Assembly (NCBI RefSeq): GCF_002886045.1
Contig: NZ_CP025791.1
Span: 952,001-1,016,000 of the forward strand
Direction of reading: 5' to 3'
From: Flavivirga eckloniae
GTDB taxonomy: Bacteria; Bacteroidota; Bacteroidia; Flavobacteriales; Flavobacteriaceae
DNA length: 64,000 nucleotides
A program made the position numbers and the translations under genes. Within the stretch, counting starts at the first letter, position 1. Every line of letters starts with the position of its first letter. The notes beneath the pieces are model-generated. The model was given only the letters and a program-made list of their open reading frames with translations, did not search any database and had not been told where the DNA came from. Positions 29,819-38,799 of the stretch are shown here, in pieces.

Positions 29819-30588
29819 TATTCAATAATTATAAAGTCACTAAATGGGATTATCTTTTCTTGGCCAGAGGGTAATAACAGGAGCATCCCGTCATCAGAGA
29901 AATTTTTAAAATACCAAAGCTCCTTTTGCCTAAAATATTTTTTATACAACGTATCCTTAAAAGTGTCAAAAACATAATACTCAGTATTATTCCCTTCTGT
30001 TCTAATGTTAAAAACCAATAGATTTCCGAGAGCCACAGAACCTCTTACTTCCCCTTTGATTTCTTTAAAAATCTTTTTTTTCTTTATATCATAAATTCTA
30101 AATCCTCTATTAACTAAACTACCACTGTGGGCAATATCCGTCCCATAATAAAATCCTAAGTATTTGCCATTTTCAGATATCATCGGGTCTAAACAGTCTT
30201 CCGGAAGCTTGTTAAATATTGCAATTTCTTTACCCAGTGAATTATAAACATGGATTGTGGATTCTCTTTTATGCATATCATTATCGAATGACTCTGAAAT
30301 GAATGAAACTCCTACATACTTCTTAGGGTTCATAGTAAAACTGGTAGAGTGCCATTGGTTTGTTGATTTCCCTAATACATTTTTATTAGAAATATTATAA
30401 TGTGGGTTGATCTCTTCCAGTTCTTTTTTTTTCACAAAGCCTTTATTGTGCTGATTTCCAAAAGAAATAGATTCAACTTGTCCATTGTCATTATAATTAT
30501 ATTTGATCTTTTTTTCTTGCCCATACCCACTCCATAAAAAGCCAAAGAGCAGCAGGATAAATACAGTAAATTTTGTGGTTTTTTTCAT
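29818..30588 (-). CDS. Exported hypothetical protein, coupled to the M23 giant
   Basis: 256 residues with a clear signal peptide ending WSGYGQ. The rest is beta-rich, with blade-like stretches (YVGVSFISES, YLGFYYGTDIAHSG, LLVFNIRTEGNNTEYYVFD) suggestive of a small propeller, but I do not recognise a family. The stop codon overlaps the start of the giant M23 protein gene, so the two are translationally coupled and probably act together, for example as chaperone, partner or inhibitor; this is inference only. Downstream of the LytTR system in the same orientation, with a 345-base gap to the LytTR remnant, it may be a target of that system. Confidence 0.7.
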   Translation of the reverse strand: MKKTTKFTVFILLLFGFLWSGYGQEKKIKYNYNDNGQVESISFGNQHNKGFVKKKELEEINPHYNISNKNVLGKSTNQWHSTSFTMNPKKYVGVSFISESFDNDMHKRESTIHVYNSLGKEIAIFNKLPEDCLDPMISENGKYLGFYYGTDIAHSGSLVNRGFRIYDIKKKKIFKEIKGEVRGSVALGNLLVFNIRTEGNNTEYYVFDTFKDTLYKKYFRQKELWYFKNFSDDGMLLLLPSGQEKIIPFSDFIIIE

Positions 30589-30802
30589 TATTATATTGGA
30601 TTTGTTTTTTGTTTTTAATCAGCCTTTTATCTATTAAAGAAAGAAATTGTCATCCGTTATTTTTATGATAATTTGCTAAACCAGTATGATCACTTGATGA
30701 AATGAAGTTTTGAACTGCTAAAGAAGAAAAAGAGGATTAAGAGTAAATGATCTTCAAGGCAAGCACACGAGGTATTCAATTGAAAATATTCTTTATAAAT
30801 TC

Positions 30803-30940
30803 CGAAGCTAGCTTCGAGGTATTAGACCTAAGATCCCGCCAGATACTGAAACGAATTCAGTACAGCAAGCGGGATTAGTTCTTCTTACTATTTTGAATGC
30901 GTTGCTTCGCAACTTTTCAAAATAGAGTTTCACTAATAAA
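30803..30940. repeat. Interspersed repeat family A, copy 1
   Basis: Begins with the palindrome CGAAGCTAGCTTCG (30803-30816) and runs through GATCCCGCCAGATACTGAAAC and TTCAGTACAGCAAGCGGGATT (each approximate to its second copy) to TTTCACTAATAAA at 30940. The same order of blocks recurs at 56216-56388. An internal stem, TTTTGAA...TTCAAAA around GTTGCTTCGCAAC, lies near 30892-30924. The right edge abuts the LytTR remnant and supplies its stop codon. The rest of 30589-30802 shows no gene. Confidence 0.6.
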
Positions 30941-31172
30941 TAAGAGCTAAAAACTCTTTTCTTTTCTCTCTGGTAATAGGGACACTTACATTATTCTTCA
31001 TAAGAATATAGTTTCCATCCTTTTTTATATACTGTTTAATGTGCTGTATATTGATGATATACGATCGATGTGGACGATAGAAATTGGATTGCTCTATCAA
31101 CATCTATTCCAATAGTAAAGGGTTAATTAGTGATTTGCCAAGATTTATATACAATAATCTTGTGTTTTTCAT
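30933..31172 (-). pseudogene. Decayed LytTR DNA-binding domain, tandem to the intact regulator
   Basis: The minus strand from 31172 reads MKNTRLLYINLGKSLINPLL, meets an in-frame TAG, then continues MLIEQSNFYRPHRSYIINIQ, HIKQYIKKDGNYILMKNNVS and VPITREKRKEFLALIY before a stop at 30933. It aligns throughout with the C-terminal third of the intact response regulator ending at 31178 (SFYRPHRSFLINLKHIQQFV and so on). No receiver domain precedes it. It is therefore a truncated, stop-interrupted second copy lying directly after the functional gene. Confidence 0.8.
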
Positions 31173-31177
31173 CTTTT

Positions 31178-31927
31178 TTAAATGGTATTAACAAAAGAAA
31201 GGAACTCTTCTCTTTTTTCTTTAGATATGGATACCACGATATCTCTTTTCATAAGCAGATATGATCCATCTTTTTTCACGAATTGTTGGATATGTTTTAG
31301 GTTAATCAAAAAAGATCGATGAGGACGATAGAACGAAGTTCGCTCAGCTAACAAATCTGCAAAATATTTGAGAGGTCTACTTATTAAAAGTGAATCTTCA
31401 GAAATAGAGAATACTCTGGTATACATACCGTCTGCTTTAAAGCAAATAATATTTTCAATATCAAAAAAGTGTACCCCTTCTCCTGTCGGGAGTGCTATTT
31501 TAGCGAATGAGTTTGATTTAAATGCATAACAAAGTTCCTGTAGTTTATCGTATACCCTATTTTTTTTAACCTGTTTTTCGAGTTTTATAATAGCTTCTTG
31601 AATTTGTTTTGGCCTAAGAGGTTTCATGAGATAGTCTATTGCAGAAAATTTAAATGCCTTAATGGCATATTCGCTATAAGCTGTAGTGAAAATGATTTCA
31701 AAATCAAAATCCTTTTGGTCGATAAAATCCAAAATTTGTAATCCGGAGTATTCCGGCATTTCTATATCTAAAAAAACAACATCTGGTTTATGTTTCTTAA
31801 TTGAAGCTACGCCTAAAAGTAAATCTTCGGCATCATAAACTTCTTTTATTTGTGGACAATACTCTACTAAAATAGTTTTTAGTAGTTGTCTTGCTTTGTT
31901 TTCATCGTCAATAATAATTGCATTCAT
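31178..31927 (-). CDS. LytTR-family response regulator
   Basis: 249 residues. The receiver domain (1-120) has the acidic pair D7-D8, the phospho-acceptor D54 (VVFLDIEMP) and the conserved lysine in YLMKPL. The LytTR DNA-binding domain (about 145-245) has ADGMYTRVFS, FYRPHRSFLINLKHI and KKDGSYLLMKRD. It starts 11 bases after the end of the histidine-kinase frame, forming a classic LytS/LytR-type pair of Bacteroidota. The likely targets are the neighbouring exported-protein operon or distant genes; nothing in the sequence decides this. If the kinase is truly broken, the regulator may be unphosphorylated or served by another kinase. Confidence 0.93.
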   Translation of the reverse strand: MNAIIIDDENKARQLLKTILVEYCPQIKEVYDAEDLLLGVASIKKHKPDVVFLDIEMPEYSGLQILDFIDQKDFDFEIIFTTAYSEYAIKAFKFSAIDYLMKPLRPKQIQEAIIKLEKQVKKNRVYDKLQELCYAFKSNSFAKIALPTGEGVHFFDIENIICFKADGMYTRVFSISEDSLLISRPLKYFADLLAERTSFYRPHRSFLINLKHIQQFVKKDGSYLLMKRDIVVSISKEKREEFLSFVNTI

Positions 31928-31938
31928 GATTTTGGGGG

Positions 31939-32343
31939 TTAGTTATGTGAAAAAGGTATTCTTAAAATTACCTTAGTACCTTTGGGGACACGATCTTCTT
32001 TCATATCAATAATATCCACTCCAATCTGTTTACTAGTGTCTTGGTTTAATAATTCCAACCTCGTCTTTCCTGCATCTGAAGCAAATGACTTATGGTTATC
32101 AGGTCGATTTCGGTTTATTTCTGCAGATCTTTCTCTTCCTATTCCATTGTCCTCGATGGTGCAAACGATCACATCGTTTTGTTCTTCGGCATTAGAAAAA
32201 GTTACCCATAATTTACGATCTATCTTTTTATGAAGCAACCCATGTTTAATAGCATTCTCTACATAAGGTTGTATTAAAAGTGAAGGGATTTTATAGGTTT
32301 TCGGAAAAATCTTGGAATCATCTATTTTTATTTTAAATTCCAA
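31939..32343 (-). CDS. Histidine kinase C-terminal ATPase part (separated by frameshift)
   Basis: 134 residues carrying the HATPase_c part of a LytS-type kinase: the N-box (LIQPYVENAIKHGLLHK) and G-box (IEDNGIGRERSAEINR), ending ILRIPFSHN. There is no ATG; the frame opens with TTG. It directly continues the upstream frame: reading through, one A fewer in the A8 tract at 32360-32367 would give ELEKNRFEDSLEFKIKIDDS, as expected for an intact protein. It is therefore the C-terminal part of the kinase encoded from 34930 and not an independent gene. Confidence 0.85.
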   Translation of the reverse strand: MEFKIKIDDSKIFPKTYKIPSLLIQPYVENAIKHGLLHKKIDRKLWVTFSNAEEQNDVIVCTIEDNGIGRERSAEINRNRPDNHKSFASDAGKTRLELLNQDTSKQIGVDIIDMKEDRVPKGTKVILRIPFSHN

Positions 32344-32350
32344 AGAATCT

Positions 32351-34930
32351 TCAAATCTGTTTTTTTTCTAATTCCAAATACAATGTTAATGCTTTGACTT
32401 CTTCATCTATGGTTACTTGGTTCTTTCTACTGTGATCCAAATAGATTCGCATTAAATCCGAAAATTTCCCTAAATAATCAGAAGCAAGGTCCTTTTGATT
32501 GGTCAGTATATATTCCTGTATAGAGTTTAACGCGTTGAATAAAAAATGAGGGTTCATTTGTGCTCTCAACGCTACTAATTTTGAGTTGATAAGATCTAGT
32601 TCTATTTCTCTTTTTTGTTTCAATAAGATATTTTGTTTTTGGATTCTTTTAATTCTAGAATAAAAAAACAATCCTACAGCTAGTAATGTAAAAATCACTA
32701 AAAGGGTATAAAACCACCAGCTTTTCCAATGGGGAGGAGTGATGATGAAGTTAATAGCTGCAATATTTTCACTTTCTAAACCATCCTCATTTAAAGCCTT
32801 TACTTGAAAAGTATAAGTTCCTCTTGGGAGTGAAGAATATTGAACAAATGATGTGTGTTTTTCATTCCATTGATCATCAAGGCCTTTTAATCGATATTGG
32901 TATCTTTTTTGCTTGTTGGGGTTTAGAAATCCAGTTGAATTATATTGTATTTCTATTTTTTTATCATATGACAGTTTATATTCTTTTTTAATGATTGTGT
33001 CTTTGCCGTTAATTTTTATGGATTTGATATAAATATCGGGTCTACTGTTATTCTCGTATCGGTTTTTTTTAGATAATTTTATTAAACCTTTCATTGTAGC
33101 CAGGAATACGTCATCTTTTATAATTTCAATATCAAGAATTTCCGTAGTTTCTAATCCATCATTTTTATCAATGGTGATAATATTTGAGGAAGAATCATTA
33201 TTTTCATTTCTTTTGATATACTGAAGCCCTTTTTGAGTCGCTACCCAGAGGTCATTGCCATCTGCCTCAATTATACTAACTTTATTAGAAAGCAATATCG
33301 ATTGCTCATCATAATGTTTTACAATAGAATCCTTACTAAAGCCTAACAATCCATAGTCGAAAGAAGACACCCATACAATTCCATCTTTGGTTTCTGTAAT
33401 ATCTGTGGCAAAAAGAGGATTGTTTTTATATAGTATAGGTTCCTCGTTAAAAGATTCGTCATAATAACGCAAACCATCTATATAACCAATATACAGTGCT
33501 TTATTTTTTTTATTAAAGTGATTGGTATATGCTCTCTTTTTTCTTAATGAACGATAGGTATTGTTTTTCAAGTATTTATAAAAATTCTTGTACTCAAACT
33601 GATCTCGCTCAAAAAATATGTTATCAATAATTCCTGACTCTTTAGTTGAAGAAAATAAAAGTTTATTATTATGTAAAAAACTATAACTCCTCCAGTTAGC
33701 CCCAACAATTAATATTTTTTTATATCCTTTTGTCCAGAGACTTGTTTTGGGGCCAACCGATATAATGGCATTTAATGTTTCTTCGTAAGCAAGATTTTCA
33801 ACTGCTACAAAATTATATTTAGTTTTAGAATCCTTTAGTTTAGAAAAAGTTTGGGTTTTTATATTAAATCTTCTTAAATCTTTATCATTACCTGTATAAT
33901 ATAAGTTCTGCGAAGTATCTTTAGTAATAGCTCTTATTTTATTGATTCCAATTCGTGAATTTTGTGTTGTATATCGAATCACATCAAGGTTAGATATTAC
34001 AAATATTCCATCTTTATAAGTAGTAAACCAATAATTTCCTTTTTTATCCTGTAACACCCGGGTTACAAATTTATCAGGAAAATAATTCTTTACCTGAGTC
34101 ATTTTACTATTTTCTAACTTAAATCGAATTGCCCCTTTAGTTGTACTTAACCATAAAAAACCATTTGTGTCTTCAAATAGATGAACCGTTCTTTCTAAAT
34201 CTAAATTATCGGGGACATTTGTAATCTTGATAAGTTTTTTTTGTTTAATATCCCATATGTAAAGACCTGTTCTATAACTTTTATTTATTAAAATATATTG
34301 TTTTGTAGTATATATTTCCCAAAAACCATATTCTAAACTATTTAAAACCTCAGGTACACAATCCTTAAAAGACATTAAATGTGGATTATATTTGTCTTCG
34401 ATATATAATAACTGATTGTTAACGATTCGTGGTGAATAGCTCATTGCAAGAGTATCTGCAGCTAGACTAGATTTTATAAAATCTATTTTCTTTGTTTTTA
34501 AGTCAACTTGCATTAAACCTTTATCCGAAGTTATAAACATAGAATTTTTCCACATTCTAAATTCATGTAATCGAGAAGCATTCGTATATTGGTTAATATC
34601 TATAAATATTTTTAGAGAATCATTTTTAACAAAAAATATTTGCCCACCTAAATTATTACACCAGATCGTTCCTTTATCATCTTCTAATAACCCAAAAACG
34701 GATAAACTTCTTTTTTCTGGATTTGTATAGTTTTTAAATTCTTGCCCATCATATCGGTACAGTCCTTTATTTGCTGCTAGCCAAATAAACCCGTTACGGT
34801 CTATTATCATATCGTAGAACTCGGTATCTGGAAGCCCATCTTTTGCTGTAAACTGATAATAGTCGGGATGTTGGCCGTAAATAATAAATATCTGGAGGAG
34901 AAAAACTAGTATGGTTAGAAGAAATCGCAA
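32351..34930 (-). CDS. Two-component-propeller sensor histidine kinase, N-terminal part, frameshifted before the ATPase domain
   Basis: 859 residues. A signal peptide (ending IIYGQ) is followed by a periplasmic beta-propeller of Reg_prop repeats (about 25-640; DRNGFIWLAANKGLYRYDGQ, DTNGFLWLSTTKGAIRF), a Y_Y_Y domain (about 650-725; YQYRLKGLDDQWNE), one membrane helix (WWFYTLLVIFTLLAVGLFFY) and the His_kinase dimerisation region with H795 in QMNPHFLFNALNSIQ. The frame ends early with ELEKKQI and a stop, just before the ATPase domain, which continues in another frame. It would be a membrane sensor of an extracellular signal, passing phosphate to the LytTR regulator. The break lies in an eight-A run, so sequencing error, phase variation and real inactivation are all possible. 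Confidence 0.85.
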   Translation of the reverse strand: MRFLLTILVFLLQIFIIYGQHPDYYQFTAKDGLPDTEFYDMIIDRNGFIWLAANKGLYRYDGQEFKNYTNPEKRSLSVFGLLEDDKGTIWCNNLGGQIFFVKNDSLKIFIDINQYTNASRLHEFRMWKNSMFITSDKGLMQVDLKTKKIDFIKSSLAADTLAMSYSPRIVNNQLLYIEDKYNPHLMSFKDCVPEVLNSLEYGFWEIYTTKQYILINKSYRTGLYIWDIKQKKLIKITNVPDNLDLERTVHLFEDTNGFLWLSTTKGAIRFKLENSKMTQVKNYFPDKFVTRVLQDKKGNYWFTTYKDGIFVISNLDVIRYTTQNSRIGINKIRAITKDTSQNLYYTGNDKDLRRFNIKTQTFSKLKDSKTKYNFVAVENLAYEETLNAIISVGPKTSLWTKGYKKILIVGANWRSYSFLHNNKLLFSSTKESGIIDNIFFERDQFEYKNFYKYLKNNTYRSLRKKRAYTNHFNKKNKALYIGYIDGLRYYDESFNEEPILYKNNPLFATDITETKDGIVWVSSFDYGLLGFSKDSIVKHYDEQSILLSNKVSIIEADGNDLWVATQKGLQYIKRNENNDSSSNIITIDKNDGLETTEILDIEIIKDDVFLATMKGLIKLSKKNRYENNSRPDIYIKSIKINGKDTIIKKEYKLSYDKKIEIQYNSTGFLNPNKQKRYQYRLKGLDDQWNEKHTSFVQYSSLPRGTYTFQVKALNEDGLESENIAAINFIITPPHWKSWWFYTLLVIFTLLAVGLFFYSRIKRIQKQNILLKQKREIELDLINSKLVALRAQMNPHFLFNALNSIQEYILTNQKDLASDYLGKFSDLMRIYLDHSRKNQVTIDEEVKALTLYLELEKKQI

Positions 34931-35349
34931 AAGTTAGATCATAAATAATTTTATAAACGTAGTATATTTCTTTATGTTGTAATACGCTCACTTTCTGAAA
35001 AAGCGGTTTCATCTGCTAACGTGATAGTAGTTAAGAATATTCGAAAAGAAAAAATCACCAAAATGAAAAATAACCACTTCAATATGAAACGGTTATCAAT
35101 AGTAACGGGAATTGAACTCAAACTAGTGACTTACGGGGTTATGGGGCTACAAGATCATTTTGCTTACTTACTCTCTAGCAAAATTAAGTTAAACATCCTG
35201 CCTTTCCCCGTATAGTCACCAACATTTCTTTTATCTCATAAAAATAAGGTCATATAAAAGCAACCTTGTGTTAACTGAATTTTCGGTGAGTGATCAATAA
35301 TATTGTTTTAATGACTAATTAAAACTCATATAAATACTCAAAGAAACTA
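34931..35349. other. Intergenic region between kinase and M16 peptidase genes, no gene seen
   Basis: About 420 bases. A 64-codon plus-strand frame (35021-35215) shows no recognisable domain, signal or family resemblance. A stretch near 35090-35150 vaguely recalls tRNA T-arm sequence on the minus strand but does not fold into a tRNA. Confidence 0.4.
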
Positions 35350-38142
35350 TTACTTTTCTGGATTCATTACCACTTCAACTACGTCACTGTTGTTAAGTAG
35401 TTGTTTTGCAAAGTTTTTGACATCCTCTTCAGTGATTGTTTCTACTAATTTTTTATATTCTTTAAGACTGAGGTAATTACTGCCGTGTAGCTTATATTGA
35501 AGAATTTGTTCACTCCAAAAATAGTCTATTTTAACTGCTTCTGTCCTGCCTTTAATTAAGGTTTCTTTTGCTTTTTTAAGATTCAAGGCACTGGGTCCTT
35601 TTTCTGCAATGACATTTATTTCTTCAGGTACAATTGTTAATAGCTTTTCAGCTTTATCCGGATTACAATCAAACTCAATATTAATTTTAAATTTATCATT
35701 AGGGATTCTTGACAACCCTCCCGAAACGTTTACCCCATAACTACCACCTTCTGCTTCACGTATGGTTTGAGTATATCGTCTATCTAAAGTTCCTGTTATG
35801 ATATTGTATAATATTTTATTTCTTTCAGAATATAAAATATCACCAGATAATTGATAGAACACCGTGGTCTTTGGTGTTTCCATTTTTTGATTAAAGGAAA
35901 TTAATGTTTCCCCATCTTTTGGTTTCAAATTGTGGTCTATCCACTTTTCCTTTGTATTATCAGTTTTTAGATTCCCTAGGTATTTCTGAAACAAAGGCAA
36001 TACTTTTTCAACATCAAAGTTACCTGAAATTACAAATGTAAAGTCACCAGCATCAGCAAAACGTTGCTTGTAAATATTTCTGGCTTTTTCGAAAGTTAAT
36101 TTATCTAAATTTTCTAAAGTAAGTGGAAGACTTCGCTTGTTCTTATTGGTTATTGCACGTCTTATTGAATCCATAAATACGTTTCTAGGTTGCTTATAGC
36201 GTTTTTGTATAGCTTCTTTAATCGATGATTTCTGAGACTCAAAAAGAGCCTTATCAAAACGAGGATTCTCAAAATAGAGGTACGTTAACTGTAGTAATGT
36301 TTCTAAATCCTTGCGAGTGGTTATTCCAAATATAGATTCGGTAAATTCTGACATATCTGGTCTTAGAAGAATGCGGCTACCTGCCCTTTTCTTAGAGAGT
36401 TGTGTTTGTGTAAAATCACCGAGACCAGAATTCTCCACCAAAGAAATAGCTTGAGATGCACTATATAAATCATCGGTTTCTACTTTTGACCTCCCTCCAA
36501 AACTAACTGCTTCCATAGAGATTTCATCTTCGCTTTCTTTGGATGGATAGAGTACCATATCGATGCCATTAGCCAATATAAATCCCTGGGCTTTTTCAAT
36601 ACCTTTAATGGTATACTTCTTTAGAACAGGTTTGGTTTCCAATGTTTCGGAAATCAATGGACTATTATTCGTATCATCTTGATAGTTTTCAATTTTTAAA
36701 TTATTTACGTTGGCAATAAAGCCCAGCAATTCTTCTTTTGTTGGGTAACTTATACTGCTATCATTTGGTCCGGTAACACTAAAAATGCTATTGTCTGTAT
36801 TCTTAAGTTGTTGCAGTAACGCACTTACTTCTTCCTGTGTAATACCGGCAAGTTGTTTTTTTACGATTTCCAATGATTTTTTGGCTTTCATTACAGGTTG
36901 TGCCTGTAAAAAGTGCATACTTAATTCTCCTGCCAAACCATCATTCGTCTTATCTTTTTCCTGTTTAACTGCTGCTTGATATTCATTGAGAATTATTTTT
37001 TTGATACGTTCAAATTCTGAAGTAGTAAACCCAAAATTCTGTGCACGAACCAATTCTTCATAAAACTCCTGAAATGCCTCTCTGATTTTACCATCTTTGG
37101 CTGCTATCGTTATAGAACAACTTCCTTTATCTAGCGCAAGGGGTTCATAAGACATTGCCATATAATGTGCCGTAGAATTTGGATCCTGTGTTTTTTCTTG
37201 TAAACGATCTGATAACATAGATGCGGTAATGGTTTGTACCAAGTCTTTACGCATTGATGATTCATCCCGAACTTTGGACAGCTCTTGCTTGAAGGTCCAA
37301 TCTATACTTGCCACAGTCACCTCTGGATCCTTGGTAAGGATATATTGGGTTTCTTTAAAATCTGGAACAGAATAGTACGGACGTTTTTTTGCGTTTTCTG
37401 GCATTTTTATAGCTCCAAAAACCGTTTTTATTTTCTGTTCTATGTTTGCAACATCTATATTCCCCACAACAATAACCGCCTGTAAATCTGGACGGTACCA
37501 TTTTTTATAATAATTATGCAAAGATTGATAGGGGAAACTATTTATAAAGTCCAAATTTCCTATAATATCTCTTTTACCATATTGTGAGTCATTGAATAAT
37601 ACAGGTTGTACTTTTTTATAAATACGCCTTCTCCCACTTCTACTTTGGCGCCACTCTTCGGCAATGACACCACGTTCATTATCAATCTCTTTATCTTTTA
37701 ACGAGAGAGAACCAGACCAATCATGTAGTATCAATAAACATTTATCTATTAAATCATCTTTAGCAGGAACATTATCAATATTATATACCGTTTCATCATG
37801 TCCTGTATAAGCGTTAAAATCACGACCAAATACAAGGCCATTTTCTTCTAAAAAATTAACTAGAGCTTTTTTGGGGAAATTTTTGGAGCCATTAAAAGCC
37901 ATATGTTCTAAAAAATGAGCGAGACCGTCTTCATCATCTTCTTCTAAGATTGCACCAACATTTTGAGCAAAGTAAAAACTAACACGATCTTTGGGTTCAT
38001 CGTTTTGTAGAATGTAATAAGTAAGCCCATTATCTAGTTTACCCATTTTTACATCTTCGGGTAAAGGGATTGTTGTTGATACTTGTGCCTGTATAGACAT
38101 CGCTATCATCAAGACAAAAATTGCTATTTGATTTTTTTTCAT
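35350..38142 (-). CDS. Secreted M16-family zinc peptidase (insulinase/PqqL type)
   Basis: 930 residues, the length of a complete two-lobe M16 enzyme, with a signal peptide (MIAMSIQAQ). The inverted zinc motif HxxEH is intact at H76-F-L-E79-H80 (GLAHFLEHMAFNG), with the distal glutamate region NERGVIAEEWR downstream. The inactive C-terminal M16 half follows (KTTVFYQLSGDILYSERNKI). It should cut peptides in the periplasm. The gene closes the minus-strand series sigma-FecR-TlpA x3-DsbD domain, facing a RagAB pair. Such neighbours suggest processing of an imported peptide or peptide-linked compound, as PqqL does in enterobacteria. The function is inferred from family and context. Confidence 0.92.
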   Translation of the reverse strand: MKKNQIAIFVLMIAMSIQAQVSTTIPLPEDVKMGKLDNGLTYYILQNDEPKDRVSFYFAQNVGAILEEDDEDGLAHFLEHMAFNGSKNFPKKALVNFLEENGLVFGRDFNAYTGHDETVYNIDNVPAKDDLIDKCLLILHDWSGSLSLKDKEIDNERGVIAEEWRQSRSGRRRIYKKVQPVLFNDSQYGKRDIIGNLDFINSFPYQSLHNYYKKWYRPDLQAVIVVGNIDVANIEQKIKTVFGAIKMPENAKKRPYYSVPDFKETQYILTKDPEVTVASIDWTFKQELSKVRDESSMRKDLVQTITASMLSDRLQEKTQDPNSTAHYMAMSYEPLALDKGSCSITIAAKDGKIREAFQEFYEELVRAQNFGFTTSEFERIKKIILNEYQAAVKQEKDKTNDGLAGELSMHFLQAQPVMKAKKSLEIVKKQLAGITQEEVSALLQQLKNTDNSIFSVTGPNDSSISYPTKEELLGFIANVNNLKIENYQDDTNNSPLISETLETKPVLKKYTIKGIEKAQGFILANGIDMVLYPSKESEDEISMEAVSFGGRSKVETDDLYSASQAISLVENSGLGDFTQTQLSKKRAGSRILLRPDMSEFTESIFGITTRKDLETLLQLTYLYFENPRFDKALFESQKSSIKEAIQKRYKQPRNVFMDSIRRAITNKNKRSLPLTLENLDKLTFEKARNIYKQRFADAGDFTFVISGNFDVEKVLPLFQKYLGNLKTDNTKEKWIDHNLKPKDGETLISFNQKMETPKTTVFYQLSGDILYSERNKILYNIITGTLDRRYTQTIREAEGGSYGVNVSGGLSRIPNDKFKINIEFDCNPDKAEKLLTIVPEEINVIAEKGPSALNLKKAKETLIKGRTEAVKIDYFWSEQILQYKLHGSNYLSLKEYKKLVETITEEDVKNFAKQLLNNSDVVEVVMNPEK

Positions 38143-38297
38143 TATTACTACTTTTAAATTAAATTTTTAGTCAAATACTATTAAACTCTTAATTTTTCCT
38201 GCCCTATAATAAGCCCCGTTTATAACACAAATGGTTTCATTATATCTTAACTGCTAAAAACAACTTCTACCAAAGATGAATTTCGAATTAGCATGTT

Positions 38298-38798
38298 TTA
38301 ATGTGTATTTACTTTAACAACTGTTTCCGTAGAAATTGCAGGCACATCAAACCTTAAGTCTACATATTTTGGAGGGATACAACGTACATCATCACATGCC
38401 ATAAATGCTACCTTTCCTTTTACGTTAAAGCCATTTCCATTCTTAATTTTAATACGCTGTTTAAAAACAGCTTTTCTTTCAAAATATGTAATGCGCATAT
38501 CAAAAACAGGATCGTATTTTGTTTTACCGCCTACTTCTCGTGGTGTGTCTACCAGCTCAAAATCATTACTTTTTATAAAACTAAAAACTGTGGGCTGCGG
38601 GCCGTTTTCGGGTACCTGTTGAGAATACATATGCCATTTTATTTTTATAGCAGATGTAGCTATCAAATCAAATTCGGTATCAGAAATTTGCACTACACTT
38701 GTTCGCCAAGTAACAGGTTTGTGCATTTGTGCAACAACTGTCTGTAACCCAAATATGAAAAACCATAGCATGCTTGCTGTTTTTAAGAATGGTGCCAT
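38298..38798 (-). CDS. DsbD N-terminal-domain-like periplasmic thiol protein
   Basis: 166 residues with a signal peptide (WFFIFGLQTVVAQ). The body resembles the periplasmic alpha domain of DsbD (PF11412 type), including the C135-DDVR-C140 pair in FMACDDVRCIPPKYVDL, which matches the redox-active pair near the end of that domain. The membrane and thioredoxin domains of full DsbD are absent. It sits one base after the stop of a TlpA-like gene, so it probably passes electrons to, or receives them from, the three thioredoxin-fold proteins of the operon. The partner assignment is inference. Confidence 0.8.
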   Translation of the reverse strand: MAPFLKTASMLWFFIFGLQTVVAQMHKPVTWRTSVVQISDTEFDLIATSAIKIKWHMYSQQVPENGPQPTVFSFIKSNDFELVDTPREVGGKTKYDPVFDMRITYFERKAVFKQRIKIKNGNGFNVKGKVAFMACDDVRCIPPKYVDLRFDVPAISTETVVKVNTH

Positions 38799-38799
38799 T

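Noticed and set aside
32358-32370. Programmed ribosomal frameshift in the kinase
   Set aside because: The A-run favours a -1 slip, which leads quickly to a stop; the intact product needs +1.
35090-35150. tRNA-like T-arm sequence on the minus strand
   Set aside because: No acceptor stem or anticodon stem of correct spacing could be drawn, and the T-stem mispairs.
35021-35215. 64-codon plus-strand frame between kinase and M16 genes
   Set aside because: No recognisable domain, no signal peptide, unusual composition and no operon context; most likely chance.
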